Assembly (NCBI GenBank): GCA_937896835.1
Contig: CALBOJ010000087.1
Coordinates: 1 to 30,577, forward strand
Length of the DNA: 30,577 bases
Origin: an uncultured Collinsella sp.
Lineage (GTDB): Bacteria; Actinomycetota; Coriobacteriia; Coriobacteriales; Coriobacteriaceae
Direction: 5' to 3'
Shown here: one piece after another, positions 1 to 6,448 of the stretch
Position numbering within the stretch: position 1 is the first letter of the stretch
How the letters are laid out: every line of letters starts with the position of its first letter
Translations under genes and position numbers: made by a program
Notes under the pieces: generated by a model
The model's database searches: none
What the model was told of the DNA's origin: nothing
The model's input: only the letters and a program-made list of their open reading frames with translations

Positions 1-329
1 AGGCCCCGGTGCCTGCGGACGAGCCCGGCGCGATAGCTTCTGCCTTGCGTGCTGGTGATGCTGAGACGGCATATGCGCTCATCCATAACAACCTTGGTGT
101 CATTTCCGCACAGATGGAGTCGCAGATTCAAACGGTCCTCGACTGGCTGCGTAAACAGGACGGAACCGTTGCTGTAGATGTGTGCGGATCGGGTGCCTGC
201 TCGTTTGCCATTTGCGACACCGCTGCCACGGCCGAAAGGCTTGCCGATGCTGCCCAGCAAAATGGCTGGTGGGCCTGCGCGACTGAGCTTATTCCCAACA
301 CGGTTCAAATCGACGCGCCAAAGAAATAA
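1..329 (+). CDS. ispE: 4-diphosphocytidyl-2-C-methyl-D-erythritol kinase, C-terminal part (5' end outside window)
   Basis: The frame is open to the left edge (first whole codon at 3) and ends at TAA 327-329, leaving about 108 residues of a C-terminus. The glycine-rich stretch VDVCGSGACSFAI followed by an alpha/beta tail (AERLADAAQQNGWWACATEL) matches the C-terminal GHMP-kinase half of IspE, which phosphorylates CDP-methylerythritol in the cytoplasmic MEP isoprenoid pathway. The GTG at 9 is unlikely to be the true start because the protein is far shorter than the usual ~290 residues and the frame continues upstream. ispD and ispF of the same pathway lie about 15 kb downstream. Another GHMP kinase cannot be fully excluded from the C-terminus alone. 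Confidence 0.72.
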   Translation, partial: APVPADEPGAIASALRAGDAETAYALIHNNLGVISAQMESQIQTVLDWLRKQDGTVAVDVCGSGACSFAICDTAATAERLADAAQQNGWWACATELIPNTVQIDAPKK

Positions 330-378
330 AAATTTCTCTAGCACACGACGAAAATCTTTGTTACTATAGTCGAGCTAA

Positions 379-455
379 CGGGTTGTGGCTCAGTTTGGTA
401 GAGCACTGCGTTCGGGACGCAGGGGTCGCTGGTTCAAATCCAGTCAACCCGACCA
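379..455 (+). tRNA. tRNA-Pro (anticodon CGG)
   Basis: A 7-bp acceptor stem pairs 379-385 with 445-451. The anticodon stem ctgcg/cgcag holds the loop ttcggga, giving anticodon CGG. The T arm contains GGTTCAAATC. Discriminator A is followed by an encoded CCA at 453-455. A strong terminator follows within 11 nt, so the gene is probably a single-tRNA unit or the end of the upstream transcript. Confidence 0.96.
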
Positions 456-465
456 GAGCATGAGG

Positions 466-494
466 AGGGACCGCTTCTTGCGGTCCCTTTTTTT
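466..494 (+). terminator. Rho-independent terminator after tRNA-Pro
   Basis: AGGGACCGC (466-474) pairs with GCGGTCCCT (480-488) around the 5-nt loop ttctt, followed by a run of T to 494. This ends the tRNA-Pro transcript before the tatA promoter. Confidence 0.93.
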
Positions 495-502
495 AGCTAT
501 TG

Positions 503-531
503 TTGTGATACCGCGATACCCGCGGTATACT
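503..531 (+). promoter_or_regulatory. tatA promoter with embedded dyad
   Basis: TTGTGA (503-508), a 17-nt spacer and TATACT (526-531) form a good sigma-70-type promoter 36 nt before the tatA start. A perfect 8-bp inverted repeat, ATACCGCG (508-515) and CGCGGTAT (521-528), fills the spacer and touches both hexamers. That is where a repressor or a MerR-type activator would bind. No regulator is identifiable here. Confidence 0.65.
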
Positions 532-567
532 CATTCGAGCTTGTCTCGCTGTATTGTGGAGGTCTAC

Positions 568-843
568 ATGTTTGGACTGAGGGCTCCTGAGCTCATCATT
601 ATTCTCGTTGTTGTCCTGATTATCTTCGGGCCTAAGAACCTGCCGAAGCTCGGCAAGTCCCTCGGCTCTACCGTCAAGAATATCCGCGAGGGTATGGAGG
701 GCGACGATAAGGGCGAAACCAAGCAGGCCGAGGACGTTGTGGTCGAGGAGTCCAAGGAGGACAAGGAGATCGCAGAGCTCGAGGCCAAGCTCGCTGCTGC
801 CAAGCAAAAGAAGGCAGAGGACAGCGACGCGGACGCAGAGTAG
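568..843 (+). CDS. tatA: Sec-independent protein translocase subunit TatA
   Basis: 91 residues. A single N-terminal membrane helix (PELIIILVVVLIIFGPKNLPKLGKSLG) carries the FG hinge and is followed by an amphipathic helix and a highly charged cytoplasmic tail rich in E and K. This is the TatA/TatE architecture, the pore-forming component that moves folded twin-arginine proteins across the membrane. The ATG at 568 is chosen because the helix begins right after it and GGAGG lies just upstream at 558-562; the longer frame reading through the tRNA is not coding. It has its own promoter and terminator. No tatC or tatB is in the window, so the partner is elsewhere. TatB is less likely because no TatB-specific glutamate or long tail is apparent. 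Confidence 0.9.
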   Translation: MFGLRAPELIIILVVVLIIFGPKNLPKLGKSLGSTVKNIREGMEGDDKGETKQAEDVVVEESKEDKEIAELEAKLAAAKQKKAEDSDADAE

Positions 844-868
844 TCCCATCCCTTTGGGGTGAGCACCT

Positions 869-905
869 GACCGGCTTGCCCGCAGGCTAGCCGGTCTTTT
901 TCGTT
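869..905 (+). terminator. Rho-independent terminator after tatA
   Basis: GACCGGCT (869-876) pairs with AGCCGGTC (889-896), followed by TTTTTCGTTTT. It lies 25 nt after the tatA stop and before a TTGACA element at 909-914 that probably serves greA. Confidence 0.88.
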
Positions 906-949
906 TTGTTGACAGTTGATCGTTACATCATAGTTGGGGAGATATCCGT

Positions 950-1420
950 ATGGACGCAAGCCAGATCGTACTGACCGCTGAGGGCCGCCAGAAGCTCGTC
1001 GAGGAGCTCACTTGGCGTGAGGGCGATTACGCCAAGGAGATCGTCGAGGACATCAAGGAAGCCCGCGCGTTCGGCGACCTTTCGGAGAACTCCGAGTACG
1101 ACGCCGCCAAGGACAAGCAGGCCCAGAATGCTGCTCGCATTGCCGAGATTCAGGCCATCCTCGCCAACGCTCAGGTTGCTGCCACTACGGGCGATCTGAC
1201 CGTCTCCATCGGTTCCACCGTTTCTCTGATCGATCCCAACGGTGAGGTCATGGAAGTCACGCTCGTCGGTACCACCGAGACCAACTCGCTCGAGCACAAG
1301 ATCTCCAACGAGTCTCCGGTCGGCCACGCCATCATCGGTCACGGCGAGGGCGACTCCGTCGAGGTTGTTACGCCTTCGGGCAAGACCCGCGTCTACACCA
1401 TCGCAAAGATCGCACGCTAG
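950..1420 (+). CDS. greA: Transcription elongation factor GreA
   Basis: 156 residues, close to the usual 158. The N-terminal coiled coil (about residues 10-75) contains the GDLSENSEYDAAKDKQ tip, whose acidic residues stimulate RNA polymerase to cleave backtracked transcripts. The C-terminal FKBP-like domain ends in GEGDSVEVVTPSGKTRVYTIAKI. The factor acts in the secondary channel of RNA polymerase. The start at ATG 950 fits the family N-terminus (MDASQIVLTAEGRQKLVEEL). A TTGACA at 909-914 lies upstream, but the -10 is poor. The gene is followed by a hairpin and then lysS; greA-lysS adjacency is common in Gram-positive genomes. Confidence 0.96.
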   Translation: MDASQIVLTAEGRQKLVEELTWREGDYAKEIVEDIKEARAFGDLSENSEYDAAKDKQAQNAARIAEIQAILANAQVAATTGDLTVSIGSTVSLIDPNGEVMEVTLVGTTETNSLEHKISNESPVGHAIIGHGEGDSVEVVTPSGKTRVYTIAKIAR

Positions 1421-1448
1421 ACCACGGTCCCGCGTAAAGGCATGTTTT

Positions 1449-1482
1449 CGCTCCCTGGGACCGAATCCTGGGGAGCGTTTTA
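1449..1482 (+). terminator. Terminator between greA and lysS
   Basis: A 12-bp stem with wobble pairs joins CGCTCCCTGGGA (1449-1460) to TCCTGGGGAGCG (1466-1477) around loop ccgaa, then TTTTAATTT. It lies only 18 nt before the lysS start and may act as a partial terminator or attenuator for lysS. Confidence 0.8.
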
Positions 1483-1499
1483 ATTTGAGGAGCTAACTT

Positions 1500-3464
1500 A
1501 TGGCAGAGAACCAGAACGCCGCCGAGCAGGCATCGACGCTCAACGACGAGCGCGCCACCCGCCTGGCCAAGCGCGCCGCCCTGTTCGAGGCGGGCCAGAA
1601 CCCCTATCCCGAGCACTCCGAGATTGAGGACTACGTCGTCGACATCGAGACTAAGTACGCCGAGCTCACCGATGGCGAGGACACCGAGGACGTCGTGAAG
1701 ATCGGCGGCCGTGTGGTCGCCAAGCGCGGTCAGGGCAAGATCATGTTCATCGTTGTGCGCGACGCGACCGGCGAGATCCAGCTGTTCTGCCGCATCAACG
1801 ATATGGACGAGGCCGCCTGGAATACGCTCAAGGCCCTCGACCTGGGCGATATCCTGGGCGTGACCGGCGTGGTCGTGCGCACCAAGCGTGGCCAGCTTTC
1901 CGTTGCCCCCAAGAGCGCGACGCTGCTGTCCAAGGCCGTTCGCCCGCTGCCCGAGAAGTTCCACGGTCTCTCCGACAAGGAGACCCGCTATCGTCAGCGT
2001 TATGTCGACCTGATCGCCAACGACGATGTTCGCGAGACCTTCCGCAAGCGCTCGCAGATCCTCTCCACGTTCCGCCGCTTTATGGAGTCCGATGGCTACA
2101 TGGAGGTCGAGACTCCTATCCTGCAGACCATCCAGGGCGGAGCTACTGCCAAGCCGTTCATCACGCACTTCAACGCGCTCGATCAGGAGTGCTACCTGCG
2201 TATCGCCACCGAGCTGCACCTCAAGCGCTGCATCGTCGGCGGCTTTGAGCGCGTTTTCGAGATCGGCCGCATCTTCCGCAACGAGGGTATGGACCTCACC
2301 CACAACCCCGAGTTCACCACGATGGAGGCTTACCGCGCCTTCTCCGATCTCGAGGGCATGAAGGCGCTCGCCCAGGGTGTCATTAAGGCCGCTAACAAGG
2401 CTATCGGCAACCCCGAGGTTATTGAGTGCCAGGGCCAGACCATCGACCTTTCTGGTGAGTGGGCAAGCCGTTCCATGACCGATATCGTCTCTGACGTGAT
2501 TGGTAAGCAGGTCACCATCGACACGCCGGTTGAGGAGCTTGCTGCCGCCGCACGCGAGAAGGGCCTGGAGATTAAGCCCGAGTGGACCGCCGGCAAGATC
2601 ATCGCCGAGATCTATGACGAGCTGGGCGAGGACACCATCGTCAACCCCACCTTCGTGTGCGATTACCCCATCGAGGTTAGCCCGCTTGCCAAGCGCTTTG
2701 AGGATGATCCGCGCCTGACCCATCGCTTTGAGCTGGTCATCGCCGGTCACGAGTACGCCAACGCGTTCTCCGAGCTCAACGACCCGGTCGACCAGGCCGA
2801 GCGCTTCGCTGCCCAGATGGCCGAGAAGGCCGGTGGCGACGATGAGGCCATGGAGTACGACGAGGATTACGTGCGTGCCCTCGAGTACGGTATGCCTCCC
2901 GCGGGTGGCATCGGCATCGGTATCGACCGCGTGGTCATGCTGCTCACCAACCAGGCTTCCATCCGCGACGTGCTGCTGTTCCCGCACATGAAGCCCGAGA
3001 AGGGTTTCCAGTCCGGTGCCGCTGCTGCCAAAGCTGCCGAGGCCGGCAACACCGCGAGCCCCTTCGTCAAGCCGCTCAAGCCCACGGTTGATTATTCCAA
3101 GATTGCCGTCGAGCCGCTGTTTGAGGAGTTCGTCGACTTTGATACCTTCTCCAAGAGCGATTTCCGCGCTGTGAAGGTCAAGGCATGCGAGGCCGTCAAG
3201 AAGTCCAAGAAGCTGCTGAACTTTACGCTCGACGACGGTACCGGTACCGACCGCACCATCCTCTCCGGCATCCATGAATACTATGAGCCCGAGGACCTGG
3301 TCGGCAAGACCTTGCTCGCCATCACCAATCTGCCTCCGCGCAAGATGATGGGCATTCCCAGCTGCGGCATGCTCATCAGCGCTATCCACGAGGAGGATGG
3401 TGAGGAGCGTCTCAACCTGATCCAGCTTGACGCTTCTATTCCCGCCGGCGCAAAGATGTACTAG
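1500..3464 (+). CDS. lysS: Lysyl-tRNA synthetase (class II) with C-terminal tRNA-binding (EMAPII/Trbp111-like) domain
   Basis: 654 residues; usual bacterial LysRS is about 490-510. It ligates lysine to tRNA-Lys. The OB-fold anticodon-binding domain covers roughly residues 60-170 (GGRVVAKRGQGKIMFIVVRDATGEIQ). Class II motifs are clear: motif 1 near YMEVETPILQ, motif 2 FRNEGMDLTHNPEFT, motif 3 GGIGIGIDRVVMLLT. An Ala/Glu-rich linker follows, then about 115 extra residues (VDFDTFSKSDFRAVKVKACE ... LPPRKMMGIPSCGMLISA) that match the tRNA-binding OB domain normally found at the C-terminus of MetRS or as free Trbp111/CsaA. ATG 1500 has TTTGAGGAG upstream. The appended domain would be expected to strengthen general tRNA binding. 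Confidence 0.95.
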   Translation: MAENQNAAEQASTLNDERATRLAKRAALFEAGQNPYPEHSEIEDYVVDIETKYAELTDGEDTEDVVKIGGRVVAKRGQGKIMFIVVRDATGEIQLFCRINDMDEAAWNTLKALDLGDILGVTGVVVRTKRGQLSVAPKSATLLSKAVRPLPEKFHGLSDKETRYRQRYVDLIANDDVRETFRKRSQILSTFRRFMESDGYMEVETPILQTIQGGATAKPFITHFNALDQECYLRIATELHLKRCIVGGFERVFEIGRIFRNEGMDLTHNPEFTTMEAYRAFSDLEGMKALAQGVIKAANKAIGNPEVIECQGQTIDLSGEWASRSMTDIVSDVIGKQVTIDTPVEELAAAAREKGLEIKPEWTAGKIIAEIYDELGEDTIVNPTFVCDYPIEVSPLAKRFEDDPRLTHRFELVIAGHEYANAFSELNDPVDQAERFAAQMAEKAGGDDEAMEYDEDYVRALEYGMPPAGGIGIGIDRVVMLLTNQASIRDVLLFPHMKPEKGFQSGAAAAKAAEAGNTASPFVKPLKPTVDYSKIAVEPLFEEFVDFDTFSKSDFRAVKVKACEAVKKSKKLLNFTLDDGTGTDRTILSGIHEYYEPEDLVGKTLLAITNLPPRKMMGIPSCGMLISAIHEEDGEERLNLIQLDASIPAGAKMY

Positions 3465-3466
3465 GG

Positions 3467-3496
3467 GGTTACGGCGTTTTACCAAACGCCGTAACC
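3467..3496. repeat. Perfect 13-bp inverted repeat after lysS
   Basis: GGTTACGGCGTTT (3467-3479) pairs perfectly with 3484-3496 around a 4-nt loop. It begins 2 nt after the lysS stop. There is no T-tract, so it is a stabilising or partial-terminator hairpin rather than a classical terminator. Confidence 0.85.
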
Positions 3497-3508
3497 GCTC
3501 GACGCTGC

Positions 3509-3607
3509 GCGGGCCGCATTTGGACAATCTGACGTTCAACTTCAAGGGCGCGACCAGAAGGTCAGCGCCCTTTCGTTTCACGTCACCTTGTCTCAAATGC
3601 GGCCCGC
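3509..3607. repeat. Large nested palindrome in the lysS-thrE interval, with internal terminator
   Basis: The outer arms GCGGGCCGCATTTG (3509-3522) and CAAATGCGGCCCGC (3594-3607) are perfect complements and extend inward imperfectly (GGACAA/TTGTCT). Inside lies a second hairpin, AAGGGCGC-GACC (3544-3555) with GGTC-a-GCGCCCTT (3560-3572), followed by TTTCGTTTC, which looks like the lysS terminator. The interval 3465-3785 holds no gene; the rest (3608-3785) shows only the thrE leader and ribosome-binding site. Confidence 0.8.
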
Positions 3608-3785
3608 TCGCTGACGTTGTCAATACATCGGCGTTGCCTTGGCCGTCAATAGTCATTGGGGACGTTCTTAAACGACTACCCAACGGCTATTGAGCACATG
3701 GCTCGCATGGCAGCCGTCTCTTTTATGTTTCCTTTAGCCGTTGCTGCCTAGGATGGGGGTTAGTCGGTAGGAAGGGAGCGTCTAT

Positions 3786-5354
3786 ATGGACGACGCGAGC
3801 GAGCGTGCAATCGAAGAGGACATGCTCGATCAGTTCAATTACTTTGACGATGAGGATGAGGAGCTAATCGATCGTCGCGAGCCGGCATCGCTTGACTCAT
3901 TTGATCTGGTCGATGAAGAGACTGATGAGGTTGAGGACGAATCAACGGAGCCCCCACAGTCTTCGCGCCTTGACTCGCTGCTTTCGAGAGCCCCCATGCA
4001 CCACGGTGTTCGTGCCGGCGCACTCCATATGAAAACAGACTGGCACCAGATCGTGACGGCAGGCGATGAGCTTGCCGTCGATGCGCCGCTCACCGATAAG
4101 TCATCCATCATCTGCCGCACCGGTATGCTTATGCTCGCGAGCGGAACGGGTGCCTGGCGTGTACGCGATACCATGAATCGCGTTGCCGCCGTACTCGGTG
4201 TCACCGTCCACGTTGACTTAAGTCTTCTGTCGTTTGAGTGCACCTGCATCGAAGATGGCCACTGCTTTAACGAGGTTGTCAGCCTGCCCACAACGGGAGT
4301 CAATACCCATCGCATTTGGATGATGGAGAGCTTCCTAAAGGAAATCGAGACGTATGGGCGCCGGTTTACCGTGCACGAATACCACGAGATGCTCAAGACC
4401 GTTGAGAGTTCAAAACCCGATTACTCTCCCTGGCAACAGGGCCTTGCGGCAGCTTGTGCTTGCGGCGCCTTCGTCTTTTTGCTCGGCGGCGGCCCTATCG
4501 AGATGGCCTGCGCATTCGTAGGCGCTGGTGTCGGCAACTTTGCTCGCTCTCATATTCTCAAGCAGGGTCTTGGCCAGTTTAGCGCGCTGACGATTGGCGT
4601 TGCGCTCGCTTGCGTTTCGTATCTGCTGGCATTGCTCGGCCTTGGCCAGGTCGTACCGGGGGCAATGTCGCACCAAGAAGGCTATATCGGCGCCATGCTC
4701 TTTGTGATTCCCGGCTTTCCCCTCATTACGGCAGGCCTCGACATCGCTAAGCTCGATATGCGAAGCGGCATTGAGCGTCTTTCGTATGCCGTGTCGATTA
4801 TTGTGATGGCGACCCTTGTGGGCTGGATGGTTGCCGAGTGTGTGGGGCTGGCACCGGATGACTTTGTCCCGCTCGGGCTCTCACCGTTGGCTCTTACACT
4901 CTTGCGTGTGGTGATGAGCTTCGTCGGTGTATTTGGCTTCTCGGTTATGTTCAACAGCCCGGTAAAGATGGCCGCGGCAGCTGGGCTGATCGGCGCCGTG
5001 TCCAATACCTTGCGCCTTACGCTCGTCGATGCGCCGACGCTGTTTCCCTTTCTGGGCCTGAGCGTAGGTATGCCTCCCGAGGCGGCAGCGTTTATTGGCG
5101 CGCTGGTATCGGGGCTGCTCGCGAGCTTAGCCGAAATCAAGCTCACCTACCCACGTATCGCCCTCACGGTGCCATCGATTGTCATTATGGTGCCGGGCTT
5201 GTATCTGTATCGCTCGATGTATTACATGTGCACCTTCGACACGGTCAATATGCTCGGCTGGTTTGTGCGTGCAGTGCTCATTGTGGCGTTTCTGCCCGTT
5301 GGCCTGGGCGTGGCGAGAACCCTCACCGACTCTCGCTGGCGCCACACCAGCTAA
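3786..5354 (+). CDS. Threonine/serine exporter family protein (ThrE-type, fused two-domain form)
   Basis: 522 residues. Residues about 1-95 are cytosolic and very acidic (DDEDEELIDRREP, EETDEVEDESTEPP). The DUF1212/ThrE domain follows: a soluble part with GMLMLASGTGAWRVRDTMNRVAAVLGV and HVDLSLLSFECTC, then about five hydrophobic helices (from QGLAAACACGAFVFLLGGG). A second set of about five helices (LRVVMSFVGVFGFSVMFNSP ... VRAVLIVAFLPVGLGVA) corresponds to the ThrE_2/DUF3815 half. The two halves are often separate genes; here they are one chain. The family exports threonine and serine, but the true substrate is inferred only. ATG 3786 has AGGAAGGGAG upstream. It appears monocistronic, flanked by hairpins. 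Confidence 0.85.
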   Translation: MDDASERAIEEDMLDQFNYFDDEDEELIDRREPASLDSFDLVDEETDEVEDESTEPPQSSRLDSLLSRAPMHHGVRAGALHMKTDWHQIVTAGDELAVDAPLTDKSSIICRTGMLMLASGTGAWRVRDTMNRVAAVLGVTVHVDLSLLSFECTCIEDGHCFNEVVSLPTTGVNTHRIWMMESFLKEIETYGRRFTVHEYHEMLKTVESSKPDYSPWQQGLAAACACGAFVFLLGGGPIEMACAFVGAGVGNFARSHILKQGLGQFSALTIGVALACVSYLLALLGLGQVVPGAMSHQEGYIGAMLFVIPGFPLITAGLDIAKLDMRSGIERLSYAVSIIVMATLVGWMVAECVGLAPDDFVPLGLSPLALTLLRVVMSFVGVFGFSVMFNSPVKMAAAAGLIGAVSNTLRLTLVDAPTLFPFLGLSVGMPPEAAAFIGALVSGLLASLAEIKLTYPRIALTVPSIVIMVPGLYLYRSMYYMCTFDTVNMLGWFVRAVLIVAFLPVGLGVARTLTDSRWRHTS

Positions 5355-5387
5355 TTGGTGCAAGGGGGACAGGTTGCTTTGCACCAA
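5355..5387. repeat. REP-like hairpin with GGGGACAGG core (copy 1)
   Basis: Arms TTGGTGCAA (5355-5363) and TTGCACCAA (5379-5387) enclose a loop with GGGGGACAGG. It starts immediately after the thrE stop. The GGGGACAGG core recurs at 25681, 27396 and, with one change, 29413, in hairpins with different arms. Confidence 0.75.
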
Positions 5388-5391
5388 ATGA

Positions 5392-5456
5392 GTTGCGGTG
5401 AAATAGGGACTGAATTGCTGCTTAAAGGGTCAAAACAGTCCGTATTCCACTGCAAC
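5392..5456. repeat. 21-bp imperfect inverted repeat
   Basis: GTTGCGGTGAAATAGGGACTG (5392-5412) is complementary to 5436-5456 with three mismatches, around a 23-nt loop. It directly follows the REP-like hairpin and carries no coding signal. Confidence 0.75.
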
Positions 5457-5481
5457 TTATGGGGTCGGGGGATTATTGGTG

Positions 5482-5526
5482 CCCCGCATCTTCACAAACT
5501 CAACGCTTACGAAGCGCGGGGTTTTC
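5482..5526 (+). terminator. Terminator-like branched hairpin downstream of the exporter gene
   Basis: CCCCG (5482-5486) pairs with CGGGG (5517-5521), followed by TTTTC. Inside the loop a tight CGCTT-acg-AAGCG hairpin (5504-5516) stacks under it. This may end the exporter transcript. Confidence 0.5.
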
Positions 5527-5573
5527 GTGCTAGGCTGGTTCCACCACATAAGTAGTCGCAGACGCACGTATCA

Positions 5574-5623
5574 CGGGCGGGCGAGATGAAGTCCCAACAG
5601 CTCCATCTCGTCCGCCCGTTTTT
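5574..5623 (+). terminator. Strong terminator hairpin 45 nt before a membrane-protein gene (possible attenuator)
   Basis: A 15-bp stem pairs CGGGCGGGCGAGATG (5574-5588) with 5604-5618 with one G-T pair, followed by TTTTT. No convincing promoter lies between it and the ATG at 5668, so transcription of that gene may have to pass this terminator. The interval 5355-5667 otherwise holds only hairpins. Confidence 0.75.
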
Positions 5624-5667
5624 GTTGCGTGGTGCCGCGGCGTAACACAGAAAGGATTTTGCCCTTT

Positions 5668-6261
5668 ATGCCTATCAACAAACGAGAGAGCCTGCTGTTC
5701 ACCTTTATCATGTGCTTTTGCATGGTGCTCTGGATGAGCATCTACAACGTTGCCCTGCAGCATGGGGCCATTAACGGCGAGGTTGTTGCCGCCGCGTGGC
5801 TCGGCTTCCCCGTTGCCTACGTTTTTGCCATGTGCTGCGACTGGTTTGTCGCCAGCCCGCTCGCCAAGGGTTTCGCCTTTAAATTCCTGGTCACGCCGGG
5901 CAAGAGTTCGCCGCTTGCCATGACGCTCGCCGTCAGCTCCTGCATGGTCGTTCCTATGGTCATCATCATGTCGCTCTACGGTGCGTGCGAGGGCCTGTTC
6001 CACATGCCCGGCGGCCCGCTCGCCAACCTGCAGCTGCTGCCGATGATGTGGCTCGTTAACATTCCGCGCAACTTTATCATGGCCCTGCCCTGGAACCTGC
6101 TGGTGGCCGGTCCGGTTGCTCGCTTTGTCTTCCGCCGCGCCTTCCCTATGGGCACGGTCTTTGCCGAGCCGCACATGGAGCTCGTGCGCATGCCGGGCGC
6201 TCCCGTTGCCGATGCCGTCAATGACGTTGCCGAGGACATGGGTGTCGAGCCCGCCTGCTAG
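5668..6261 (+). CDS. DUF2798-family integral membrane protein (tandem duplication)
   Basis: 197 residues with four predicted membrane helices arranged as two similar halves. Half 1 starts ESLLFTFIMCFCMVLWMSIYNVAL and ends DWFVASPLAKGFAFKFL. Half 2 starts AMTLAVSSCMVVPMVIIMSLY and ends WNLLVAGPVARFVFRRAF. The recurring VASPLAK / VAGPVAR ends are typical of DUF2798. The function of the family is unknown. The ATG at 5668 (AAAGGA upstream) is preferred over the GTG at 5629, which overlaps the leader. Preceded by a terminator-like hairpin that could control it. Confidence 0.8.
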   Translation: MPINKRESLLFTFIMCFCMVLWMSIYNVALQHGAINGEVVAAAWLGFPVAYVFAMCCDWFVASPLAKGFAFKFLVTPGKSSPLAMTLAVSSCMVVPMVIIMSLYGACEGLFHMPGGPLANLQLLPMMWLVNIPRNFIMALPWNLLVAGPVARFVFRRAFPMGTVFAEPHMELVRMPGAPVADAVNDVAEDMGVEPAC

Positions 6262-6385
6262 ACAGCAGCTCAAAACCAAACCGCCAAACGGACCGAAGCG
6301 ATTCCTTTTTTGTAGACGTTGTCGCGCGGCTACGGGCGGGAAAGGTCCCAACGGTTAACATATACTCCATATGGGTAAAGAGACC

Positions 6386-6412
6386 AAAGCGCTGCCGCGG
6401 GGCGGCGCTTTG
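6386..6412. repeat. GC-rich hairpin in clpC leader
   Basis: AAAGCGCTGCC pairs with GGCGGCGCTTT around GCGG, about 35 nt before the clpC start. It lacks a T-tract. A TATACT at 6361-6366 is a possible -10. I see no CIRCE element and no CtsR heptad repeat in 6262-6448. Confidence 0.55.
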
Positions 6413-6448
6413 CGTTTGAAAAAACTAGCTCGTCTAAGAGGAACTAGC

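Noticed and set aside
1368..3683. 771-codon minus-strand open frame opposite lysS
   Set aside because: It mirrors the codon bias of lysS and has no ribosome-binding site or domain; the same holds for long antisense frames opposite clpC, pepD, cysS, tuf and rplA.
6262..6448. CIRCE or CtsR operator before clpC
   Set aside because: Neither the TTAGCACTC dyad nor the tandem GGTCAAA heptads are present.
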